Shown here: positions 36,881-48,060 of the stretch, piece after piece | Position numbering within the stretch: the stretch's first letter is position 1 | Layout of the letters: the number at the start of each line of letters is the position of its first letter | Assembly: GCA_013420905.1 (NCBI GenBank) | Contig: JAAXNY010000011.1 | Location: 2,728,001 to 2,792,000 of the forward strand | Direction: 5' to 3' | Length of the DNA stretch: 64,000 nt | DNA from: Collybia mongolica | Lineage: Eukaryota > Basidiomycota > Agaricomycetes > Agaricales > Clitocybaceae | Notes under the pieces: generated by a model | Seen by the model: only the letters and a program-made list of their open reading frames with translations | What the model was told of the DNA's origin: nothing | Database searches by the model: none | Program-made: the position numbers and the translations under genes

Positions 36881-38801
36881 CTAGTCCAAATGCTTTGCAA
36901 GGAACCCTTCCAATTCCTTCCTAGCCTCGCCTTCTTCGTCCCAGACTTTCGAAATCTCGTTCCTAATTCTCTCGACGTTAGATCTCACTGCCTGCCCTTT
37001 CTCTGATTTCATCATGAGCAGCAAGTCATTGGTCTCTTCTCGGAAAGCTTCAGTAGTGAACTGAAGGGTAGTGGCGGTTCCATCTGGGTCGGAAAAGCGA
37101 TAGGGATTCATTTTACCTTTCTCGCCCGTCCGAACAGACATGAGCTCAAACCCCACCTGGTGAACGAGGGCAACCAACACGGCGTTCATCGGTTGGTCTA
37201 CACTGAGCGGCCACACAATCCTTAGAAACAAGGACATGAACTCGAGAAATGGTCCTGCAAGAAGTATGCAGACTCACGGTGGAACACCATATTTTAACGA
37301 TTCCTGCAAACTGTTCCACCCGCCATGAGTAAGGAACCAGCCTGTGGCTGGGTGGCCCAAGACCATGTCTTGGGGTGCCCATGTGGCTTCCAGTCCGAGG
37401 CCACTCTCTTCAATTCGGGAACTGACTTCCTTGGGAACTTCTGCGAGGAATGAGGGGTGAGCAAAGAGAAAAGGTATTTTGTGGTCAATCAGTCCGTCAA
37501 TCAAGGTGTATAACTTCAATGGGTCGATGGGCCACCAATACGACCCAAATGCGATCTGTCCAAATGTTATAGACCAGCATTGTTGCAGATGAGAAACTTC
37601 GACGAACATAAAAGACTGAACATGGGCCGAAGTTGCCATGCATCCTAGACAGAAACGTGGCTACTTGCGATTCCACTTCGTTCCTGGGATGCTGTACGTC
37701 TGGGGTGTTTATACCTATACCAGCTATCGGGGAAAATCCGACAGAGAAAAACGTTTTGCCAAGGCCACGCATATACTCCTTCATGGCATCCGTCGTGTCC
37801 TTCTCTAGAATAGAGGTAGTTGAAGATAAGACCCCATCAGCTGCATCGAAAAACCTCCATGCATTGATCAAAAGCCGAGCGGTGTATCTCTGGTCCTGAT
37901 CTTGCGGAAACCACTCATAGTCGTACACCGGTGGATACCCTGGAATACGGATTACCTCTCCCGTCGTGGCTGTATAAAGCTGATGCCCAAGTCAGCGATG
38001 TGTCTACAAAAATACAATAAAACTCAACATACACTTTCACCGATTTTCAAAGCACTGCCTTCCTTTTCCGCGATCTCCTTTTCGGCTTTCTCCCAGATAT
38101 CACTACGTCCTCCAATATGGCGAGGACATAGTTCTCTCAAAGTTCCGTTAACTGGTCCTGATACCCATGCAAAGACAACAAGATCTTGTGGTGGCGCAAT
38201 GGACCGTATCACCTCCATATCGCAGCCTGCAAACGGCTGCATTAAGAAAGAAGGAATTAACGAGAGAGGACTACCAATCAATCAATTTGGACTCCTACAT
38301 CGATGATGGCGATGGTAGGACGGGGCAGCCCAAGGATTACTTTCCCCGAAGTCGTGCAAGTGACGGGATCGGAGTGATACAACGCTTCGAAGGCTGGATA
38401 AAACCCAAACGAAGGATCTATAAGTCCATTTGCGTCAAATGCGGGAATCGTGCGATCCTGAGCTTGGTCGTTCGTGGGTCTTATGTCGACGACGCTAATA
38501 TAAAAGTTAGACTGACAAGCCACAGGAAATTCGCAACTTGGCGTGGACACACTGAATACGGCCTTCGATCCTCTGAAGCAAATCGTCGGGCAATTTAACC
38601 AATTCATCCATGGTATTATTGTACATTTCGCCGACAAGAAACGTCAATACCACATTGTCCCGCGCTTGGGCCATCCGGACAAGCAGTGAGATCAGGGGTT
38701 TGGTATGACCTACAAAACGAAAATTTTGTGAACACCGGGTCTGAAATAACTAGACCTCTCTCACCCCACCCAGCCATGGCGTGCGCAACTATGTGGTTCA
38801 T
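36881..38801 (-). CDS. UDP-glycosyltransferase (GT1 family)
   Basis: This enzyme transfers a sugar from a UDP-sugar to a small-molecule acceptor; the acceptor is unknown. The ATG at 38801 starts [13 protein letters not shown]. After an intron of about 60 bp the next exon continues [19 protein letters not shown], the usual N-terminal acceptor-side block. Later exons give [32 protein letters not shown] (about 38180-38240) and [14 protein letters not shown] (about 37860-37910). The C-terminal nucleotide-binding half has [16 protein letters not shown] (about 37510-37560), then the sugar-donor motif [21 protein letters not shown] (about 37325-37390) and [15 protein letters not shown]. An intron at about 37223-37277 rejoins in phase to [14 protein letters not shown]. 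The frame ends at 36881. The donor motif keeps its HP...THGGWNS core, and I saw no internal stop. It is likely cytosolic or membrane-associated. Confidence 0.85.
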
Positions 38802-38943
38802 TATCTCCAAGGTGGTGATTTGGTGGAGGTGAAACCTGGATCCATTTTATATCGTCTACAACACTTACATCTGCCACAAATCGCTCGTTGACAGGCGATC
38901 GCCACTCAGTATGGATGCAAAACCATCACTGCTGGCACTGAGT

Positions 38944-39658
38944 CATTTATCTGGAGGAAATATGTGGTTCAGATAAATGTCTCATCAGTTATACTGTGTA
39001 TATCTGGTAGAAAAATAATGCATATTTTCACCAAAAGAATCTGTGATGAACTTGCCATTTATCTGATATGTTTCCTTTCGGGGTATTTTGAGTTCATCTG
39101 TGAATTCTTCTTTGAGAAGCAGAGCAGAAAAATGTGGGGTATTTCCTATATGTTTCTTTGGAAAAACACTTTGCATTCGTCTTTGGCTATTTTGGCAGGA
39201 TAAAGAGAAAATATTTCCCAAAGATGTTTCTTGGGGAAAAACTGCCTCTTTATCTTGGAGATATATCCAAACCCCCATGTTTCTCAAAGTAAAACTGCCA
39301 GAAATGGAAAAATGTTAAATAATTCCTTTGGAAACATGGGTGTTTGAGTATATCTCCGAGGTAGAGTGCAAAATTTTCCAGGAGAAATACAATTAAAGAA
39401 ATACTTCCCCTTTATCAAGAACAAGGATGGAAAGCATTTTTGTTGGAAACACAAAGGAAAGGCCCTGCATTTTTCTGCTCTACATCTCAAAGGAAATTTC
39501 ACGGATGAACTCGAAATATTTCGGAAGAAAGCATATCAGATAGACAGTGAGTTCATCTTGTATTTTTCAAACAGAAATATTGATTATATTTGTAGCAGAA
39601 ATATGTGATGGAAATGATAAGACATTTTTATGAATATAGTATTTTCTTAAGATAAATG
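38944..39658. mobile_element. Foldback element (long inverted repeat, MITE-like)
   Basis: Two arms of about 330-350 bp form an imperfect inverted repeat. The left arm (from CATTTATCT at 38945) contains TGAACTTGCCATTTATCTGA, GAGTTCATC, AGAGCAGAAAAATG and GGAGATATA in order. The right arm has the reverse complements of the same landmarks in reverse order, ending AGATAAATG at about 39656. A short spacer lies near 39290-39310. There is no coding capacity. The element is AT-rich unlike its flanks, so it is probably a non-autonomous DNA transposon. I see no clear target duplication. Confidence 0.75.
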
Positions 39659-42353
39659 GCTGGACGCCAGCAGTGCATGCTAGTACAGCCTAGTGGCACG
39701 CGTGACAGTATTTAACCTGTGTGGCGTGAGTGTCTGTGTGGCATGGGTCAAATGACTGGTTGTGAAAGATAAGGCTTTAAATAGGTTTTTGGACAATTAA
39801 GATTCTGGAAGGCCCGTTGCAATATGGCTCCTTGCTCACCCCGGGACCACTAGCCAAAGGGGAGAAAGGTAACGAGGGATTTCAAGCGTACGGTGGAGAA
39901 GGAGGTGTATTAGCAGCGCGATCCCACTGAGGAACAGCACACATGCGGGTCATTTGTATGGGGGGGCTGTGTGTTTGGATTCAAGGGTTCATTAAGAACA
40001 AAAAGGTTATCACTGGATGAAAGGTCCGGAAAGGCATCCACTGGCTTCTAGCCAGTGAGTGCTGAAACTTCCAAAAACGGTTTGAGCAAGATTTGAGAAT
40101 GATGAAATTGCAGATAACCCCACAGCGTGCGATGTTTGTGGCGAGACCCGCTGTAGTCTCAATACCTTCCTCTCTATATATTTTTTCGTTTAGACAATCG
40201 TTCACACGCATAGAGGCCTATTGCACGTTTCTTGGGCGAGACGTTACCGATAACGAATGTACGATGACCCTGCCACCGTACAGTATCAAAGCGCAAAATG
40301 TCACTTAGTTGCCAATCCAACGCCTCCATCTTGCCCCACTTTCACATCCCCATCCAGCACTTCGGTCTGCAGATGATCTCTGTGCGTTCTCGCAAACCGG
40401 TGGGATGGGCGCCGCGAATCAGAACATGGGTACTGATGGGGAAGATATGGGGATAATTGTGGGGGGGGGGGGGGGGTCAAGGAGGCGTAGCAGGTGTATG
40501 CTGCGGGTGGGTCTGGAATGCAGTCGATGAGCGGGCGCCTGCAAGTGCTGAGGCGGCGTTGGAGGCGGGCCAGGGGGTGCTAGTGTACCAAGGTGGGCTC
40601 ATGTGCGGGAGGAGTAGACAGAACCCGCTGATGTATGAGGGTATTCCGGCTGCGGAGTCGCCGGCGGTAGATTGTATATATGGGTGGAAAAATGAACCGT
40701 TGGGTGGAAGGATAGACGCGTTACGTGGACGAACGGAGCGGGTGAGTGGATGAGTGGGGGAGGGCAAGGACGCAAAAGATTGGAATGAAAGCCGCGTTCC
40801 CTGGTGAGTGTCATTCCATCTCGTGCCTTGCATCAGTCCGACATATTTTCGCGCTCAGACGAGTGTTCATCACTCGATTTTCCTCGCCTCTTCGAGGTAA
40901 TACCGTGCCGGCTAAATTATTATGATAAAAGGTCGAATCAGCATCACAGGAATAACCCCCTCGCGGCATTTGCTCTATTTTCACCTGACGGACCTCAGGT
41001 TCCACACTAAGGAGAAAAGAATGAGGATGGCACTTCACTGAAGCAGTTGGCACTCACAAGGATGGCACAAAAATGCCGATCAAACCCGGATCTTTCTCTT
41101 TGTGACGAGGAAGGATCGGAATGAGCGAAGCCGATGATATTGTGATAACAACGTACCCAAACTTCACCGGCTAGCAAAAAACCTCGCGCACTTCGGCACT
41201 GCTACACCTCTCATGTCGCTCGATTAGATGGGAAAATGCCTTGATGGACGTCCGAAAAAGCTCTCTGAACGATAAATTATACGTTGATAATAACAGGTGT
41301 ATAGGTCGAGGAAAACTCTGCACGAGTGTTCCTAAGCTTGAAGAGCAATATGAAAGGAGAGGTAACGGGTAGAACCCTGAATCGCTGTATGGGAGAGTTA
41401 GTTCCCCACCGTGAAAGATAGTATGTGAGGTCATGCCTCATATTAAATGGTATGTGACTAGCTGCTGTCAAGATGATGCGAGAACGTGTACTTAAAGGAT
41501 TCGGTGCGAGCCACCGGCTACAAGTTGAACCTTAATACGGTGCGAGATGGACTGAACACGTATGTGCCGAAAGCCGGCCATGTCAATGAAAGCGAAGAAG
41601 AAGCTGCGTTACCAACATATTTTAAGTGGGGATCGTAGGATGAGCCTAATAAATACGGAACGTACCTGCGATTATTTGCCTAGGCTTGGATTTTGGTGTT
41701 CCCCCCACACGATAAAAAATGCCGTTGCTTGTCCCCTATACGCCTTCCAGACTATCTCAAATGTGTAAGACGGTTGGAGGTGCGTGCGTGGTTGGCATGG
41801 TTGGCGAGGTATTCGTGGTATTTGTAAGTTAGGAGAAACCGTGTAAGTGCTGAAAGCAGCATAACAAATCGGGTCATGGTAATCAGCGTAAGATTTAAGA
41901 GAATAATCCCGAGGTGCATCGAACGTGTATGCATCCGTATCGTCCAGGTCGTCCCCAAGATTAATATTTCAACGTTGAAAAATAGAATACATGAGGCTCG
42001 TACGGAGGGCCTAACAGATTCCAACCGTGAGCGCGGAGTGACAGGCTATATCGGATAACTCATACTCGCACTAGTCGTCTACGCACCAGAACAAGACGTC
42101 CAGTAAATTACTTCAACCAAGTAGGTCCGATTTTCCATCTCTTAAGTCATTTTAAGCCATTCGAGTGTTTGGCTTAGATAGTAATGACTGTGTCATGCCT
42201 TTTGGACTTTTTTCGTAGAGAAGGGTGTTCCGTATGAGAGTTCGACGGGGTGGGCGAAAAGTACTGGTTGAAAGTGTGCACGTGACGTTTGATCATGCTC
42301 CTCAACATTCCTTCGACATCCTTATCGAAAACGTTCCAACAGCAACCTTGACG
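39659..42353. other. Region of 2.7 kb with no gene recognised
   Basis: This stretch contains a run of 16 G (40461-40476), next to a GC-rich low-complexity stretch (40480-40780) with open frames on both strands but no recognisable product. The last few hundred bases (42060-42353) should contain the promoter of the NLR-like gene. Confidence 0.35.
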
Positions 42354-45300
42354 ATGTCAGCTCTAACAGTACAGAAAGGTTCGTCGAAGGACATCTAAAG
42401 AGCAAAATTAACGGCTTTCGTCCAGCTCCACAAACAAGATTGTTATTGGGAGTAAGTGATCAACCTAATCGTGCGGAAACAGGGCGGCAAGTGACTATTA
42501 ACCATAGATTTGAAATATGCAGAAGGGGAACCTAGTGTATTTGTGCCGTGGCAGGGCGGAAGATACTACATCAAGCTTAACCTCGACGGCGAGGTCCGCC
42601 AAACCACTGTATCAAACAAAACAAGTGCGCCGTCATGGCCCGATACTTTTGAGCTGTACGTCTTGGCTGCATCCAGGTTGACCAATCATCGTTCAGGGGA
42701 GGATTTTTACAGCTCGACGAGCGATTCTTCAAACCTGATACTGGAAATTTGTATCAGCCATCGTGTGAGAAGTGATGAGATTGTTGGGCGGGTGGAAGAA
42801 CGCGTTGACTCTCTCCTTGCCCAAGAAGGTACGTGGCGGTGTGTGAACCTGTACCTCCCAACGCTTGACTCTTGACATAGTGGTGTCTCGTACACTGGAA
42901 GTGAAAGGACCGATCGGCAAAAGAGTTCAATCAGTCATTGCGTTCAACATTACTCAATCTAGTTCTGATGAAGCTGTTCCGAGCATCAATGTCTCAGCTG
43001 GGGAAGTCCCGACGGCCCACCTCATTGCGCAAACAAAGGCTCATGTTAACCAAATGCGCCATGTCCCTTTTGAACAGCTCCTCGAAAGGAGTGAAACATT
43101 TTTCAAAATTGTGGCTGGTGTGTCCGAGGTATGGCTCACATACAGGGTCCCTTAAGCCTGTCTGACCTGCGCTCCAGCTGCATCCATATGCAAAGGTTGC
43201 ATTCAATGTTCTTTCTTCCGCGTACAAGGTAGGAATTTAGCCTGATCTTCAAATTTAATGGTCCTTATTTGTATCATTCAAGATTATGCTTGCTCAGAAG
43301 AATCGGGACGAGAAGATTCAACAGCTCGTCGATTCCCTGCATGACCTGCTTCATTTTCTCCTCTATGCAGGCATTCTCAAAGATTTAGATCCATTAACAT
43401 CCGATTCCTATAATCTAACCGGCATTCAGATACAGAACCTTCAGCTGGTCTCCGAGCAGGTAACAGAATGTGCTCATTTCATTATTGCATATGCACAGAC
43501 CAAAAATGCTGGTGGATTGTACAAGTGATTTTTTAACTGATATTGATGTTGGGCTAGGTGTTCGAATTGTCAAGAGCATCATTCTAGATTCAGATAGCAC
43601 TATCAAGGCTTATGAAGACAAATTCAAGAAATTCAAATCAAATTTTGAGCAGCATGGTATCTTAGTTACAGAACTTACAGTACTCAAAACCAAGTTTCTG
43701 GTCCAGCAAGTGTTGACTGATGTTGAGATGCTAGGTAAGACTATTTCACATTTGCAATTAGTTTGTTTTTAATAAAATATGCCAACTTGACAGCTGCTAA
43801 CAGTGATCTGAATGATCTAGTCTATGCTGAAGGTGCTTCTTGTAGTCCTGACAAAGCCTGCCTTCCAGGAACAAGGCAAAGTATAATTGATGAGATTATG
43901 GACTGGATTCATCAGCCTACAGACAATATGTCTTCTCAGCTGCTCTGGCTTCATGGTGTTGCTGGCTCTGGAAAGTCTTCTGTTGCACACAGTATTGTCC
44001 ATAGATTTGTTGCTCTGAACAGGCTGGGATCTTCCTTCTGCTTTGATGCTGCCAACCAAGCAACTAGGGGCCCTCACCAGCTTTTCAGTACTATTGCTCG
44101 GGATCTGGCTGACTTTGATGTGAAATGGAAACAATCACTCTGGGATGCTGTCAGAAATAATAAAGCCATACAGAAATCTCATTCTGCACAGTCTCAGTTT
44201 GAGAACTTCTTGGTGAAACCTGGACAAAAGCTGGCAATGATTGGACCTGTTGTTATTGTAATTGATGCACTGAATGAATGTGGAGATGCTGCATCTAGAG
44301 AGATAATACTTGCTATGCTTGGAACACAGTTGGCTGCACTTCCGAGTAACTTCAGAATTATTGTCACTTCATGTGCTGAGCCAGATATTGTAAAAGCCTT
44401 GCAAAGTCAAACAAACATTTTGTGCAAAGACATGGACAGTATTGATCTATCACAGACCAAAAAGGATATTGAAGCATTGATTGTGAAAAAGCTGGACTGG
44501 AATACTAAAAAGTCTTTGGCAAGGCATCACCCTAATTGGCATCATATCTTGGCTGAGAAGGCAGATGGATTATTTCAATGGGCAATTACAGCTTGTCTAT
44601 TTATTGAGCAGCCTGGTTATTTACCAATTAAATGCTTTGAAGTATTGCTTAAAGGCTCAGGGGGTAGCCAACTGGACAGACTATATGAGAAAATTCTCAA
44701 GCAGAGCTTTCCATACCAGGACTCAGATGCAATAGAAAGGTTTCAGGCTATAATGGGGGCTCTGTTGGCAGTTAAACAACCACTTCCAAGATCTGCATTG
44801 AATTTCTTGTGCTTTGAGCAGGATGCTGATACTGTCCATTCAGTCCTGGTACCTCTTGGTACAGTATTGAGTGGTGTGACATCAAATTCTGCTCTAATAA
44901 GTACTCTACATGCTTCATTCAGAGATTTCTTGGGGGACAAGACCTGCAGTGGAATATTTCATGTTGAAGCTAAAAAAGCACACCAGAATCTGGCATTAGC
45001 TTGCCTTGATATAATGCTAAGGGAACTCCAGTTCAATATCTGCAAATTGCAAACATCATGTGAAATGAACCATGACATAGCAGACATGGATAGAAAGGTC
45101 CAGGATCACATTCCAAATTATCTCTCTTATGCTTGTATCTTCTGGGCAGATCATCTGGAACATGTGGAGTATAAACATTCAGCTGAAATGAGGCTAGAGG
45201 AATTCATGAAATCAAAGCTTCTTTATTGGCTGGAAGTTCTTAGCCTTGCACAGAAAGTGGGCTTTGCTGTGCCCAGCCTTCAAAAAGTTGCCAGATGGAC

Positions 45301-47686
45301 TTTTGTAAGACTTTCTCATGAGAATAAATGTGGAATATGCTAAATTGAAAATAGATTCATAACAAAGACTTGACAGCTCTGGTCAGAGATGCCCAAGCAT
45401 TTGTGGCAAATTTTTGGACAGTGATTAGTGAAAGTGTGCCTCACATATATCTTTCTGCCTTGCCTTTTGCACCAGAAGAATCACTGGTAGCAAAGACATA
45501 CCTTCAGCTGTTCCAGAATACATTGATTGTAACAACAGGCAAAGAAAAGCATTGGCCACAACTAAACAATGTTGTACATGGGCATACAGACTGGATCAGA
45601 GTGGTTTCATTTTCACCTGATAGTTTGTATATTGCTTCTGGATCAGATGACAGAACCATCAGGGTCTGGGATGCAGAGATAGGCCATGCTGTGGGTGTGC
45701 CATTGAAGGGGCATACAGGGTCTGTTCAGTCTGTTGCATTCTCACCTGATGGTAAACATATTGCTTCTAGCTCAGAAGATCATACTATTAGGTTTTGGGA
45801 CACAGAGGCAGGTTGTGCTATAGGTGAACCATTGAAGGGAGACATGGGATCTGTCTGGTCTATTGCCTTCTCACCTGATGGAAAGCAAATTGCTTCTGGT
45901 TCAGAAGACAATACAATTAGGCTCTGGGATGTGGCAACAGGCAATATTATAGGTGAACCACTTCAGGGGCATACAGATACCATCTGGTCTGTCACATTTT
46001 CACCTGATGGTGTGCACATTGCTTCTAGCTCCTCAGACACCACTATCAGAATCTGGAACACAGAAACAAGTTCTGCAGTAGGGGAGCCATTGAGGGGTCA
46101 TACAGAGGCAATCTGGTCTGTTGCATTTTCACCTGATGGCAAGTATATTGCCTCTGGTTCAGATGACAAGACTATTAGGATCTGGAGTGCAGAAACAGGC
46201 CATGCTGTGGGGGAGCCATTGAAAGGGCACAGAGATTATATCAGGTCTATTGCATTTTCACCTGATGGCAAGCACATTGCTTCAGCCTCTGTAGACAATA
46301 CTATCAGAATCTGGGATGTAAAAACAGGTTACAATGTGGGCCTGTTGGAGGGGCACACAAAGGCTGTCTGGTCTGTTGCATTTTCATCTGATGGAATGTA
46401 CATTGCTTCTGGCTCATCTGACAATACTGTTATGATCTGGGATGCCAACATATATCATGCTACAGAAAGAAAATTGGAGATGCACACAGATCATATTTTG
46501 TCTGTTGCATTATCACCTGATGGCAAGTACATTGCTTCTGGGTCAGGTGACAATACAATTAGAGTCTGGGATATTGAAACAGGCCATGCTATGGGTGATC
46601 CATTTACAGGGCACACAGATTCAGTTTTGTCAGTTGCATTCTCACCTGACAGCAAGAACATTATTTCTGGCTCATTGGACAGAACTATCCAAGTCTGGGA
46701 TGCAGAAACAGGCCATGCTGTGGATGAGCTATTGAAAGGACATAAAGCCAATGCTATGTCTGTTACTTTTTCACCTGATGGGAAACAAATTGCCTCAGGA
46801 TTATCAGACAATACTGTCAGAATGTGGGATGCTAAAACTGGTTGTGCTCTGGGAAAGCCATTGGAAGGACACACACTATGTCAGATCTGTTGCATTTTCA
46901 CCTGATGGCAGATATATTGCTTCTTGCTCAGAAGACAGCACCATCAGGATGTGGGATGCTGAAACAGGTCATGCTGTGGGTGAACCATTGAAGGGGCACA
47001 CAGATGGTGTCTATTCTGTTGGGTTCTCACCTGATGGTAGATACATTGTTTCTTGCTCATCTGACAAGACCATTAGGGTCTGGGACACAAACACTGGCCA
47101 TGCAGTGGGTCAGCCATTGAAAGGCCACACAGACTATGTCAGATCTGTTGCATTCTCACCTGATGGCATGTATATTGCTTCTGGTTCAGATGATGAAACT
47201 ATCAGAGTCTGGAAAATAGAGCACAGAGGTGACTTATTGGAGGGGTACATAGACCAACTGTTGCCCATTGCATCCTCATCTGATAGCAAGAACATTCCTT
47301 CTGGCTCAGAAGGCAGCATCATCAAAGAAAAAGGCCATATGATGGGAGAGCCATTCAGAGGCCATACATCTTGGATTAGAGTTATTGCATTCTTGCCTGA
47401 TGGCAAGCACATAGTTTCTGGCTCAAATGACAGAACAATCAGAATTTGGGATGTGGAGCAAGCCTTCAAACCCATTACATCCCCCTTCCAGAATGGTTTC
47501 TCAATCCACAATAGTTGGGCATCTGCCTATGAAAAGGTCTTGTTTTGGGTTCCCCCCTCCAACCATAAAATACACCCTCTGTCACAGAATACCCTTGTTA
47601 TTGGAGGAAACCCAACCTATACAAATTTATCTCACTTTGTCTATGATACTGAATGGGAAAAGTGCAAAACTTCTACTGCCATTTGA
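42354..47686 (+). pseudogene. NACHT-WD40 NLR-like protein gene with frameshift
   Basis: This is a fungal STAND/NLR-type gene related to HET-E-like proteins. A start at ATG 42354 (MSALTVQK) is likely. A C2-like N-terminal domain (YYIKLNLDGEVRQTTVSNKT and LILEICISHRVRSDEIVGRV) lies at 42540-42830, and a helical region follows to about 43730. The NACHT domain has Walker A GVAGSGKSS near 43960 and Walker B VVIVIDALNECGD near 44250. An exact 50-bp intron (45305-45354) removes an apparent stop and rejoins WTF to IHNKDLTALV. I count 15 WD40 units from about 45577 to 47460; number 14 is degenerate. The C-terminus (LFWVPP, then LSHFVYDTEW) is family-typical and complete. A 2-nt deletion at about 46875, at the start of unit 11, shifts frame and gives a stop at 46905. 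The last five units are then lost unless this is a sequence error. From about 43570 on, only two CpG remain. Confidence 0.85.
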
Positions 47687-47818
47687 ATATAGTAAGCACT
47701 CTATTATATATCATCCCACTATATTGACTATATTGTTCACACCCAGGTTGGAAGCTCCTCCAAGTGTTTTTCTATTTTTTTAGTACCTCCTTACTTGATG
47801 TGTACATTTCCCATTGTT

Positions 47819-48060
47819 TGTTGATGTTGAACTTAGCAGCAAGAGAATAAGAAGAGTGAGAAATAATAGATTGAAAAATATCAAAATAGTGTACAAATGG
47901 CTTGTATGGATACATAAATGAAATAACTCCTATAGCAATAATAAATCATATGTGAGTCCATTATAAAAACAAATGAGAAACTAAAATGTTCACATGATAT
48001 ACATGTCATGTAAAATGTCCAGGTGGTGTGACCAATGTGCTGGATCAACCTATTCCAACA
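47819..48060 (-). repeat. 3' LTR of a Ty1/copia element
   Basis: On the minus strand this 242-bp segment begins TGTTGGAATAGG and ends ATCAACA. It is immediately preceded by a polypurine tract (AAGGGGGAG, minus strand, 48061-48069). TG...CA ends plus a polypurine tract downstream of copia coding remnants are the expected 3' LTR layout. It lies about 130 bp after the stop of the NLR-like gene. Confidence 0.72.

Noticed and set aside
40477..40833. GC-rich frames on both strands after the poly-G run
   Set aside because: These are low-complexity Pro/Ser/Ala or Gly-rich translations with no homology signal, best explained by base composition.
45305..45369. Stop codon between the NACHT part and the WD40 part, at first read as a second disabling mutation
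   Set aside because: A 50-bp GTAAGA...AAATAG intron removes it and rejoins the frame in phase with family-typical sequence on both sides.
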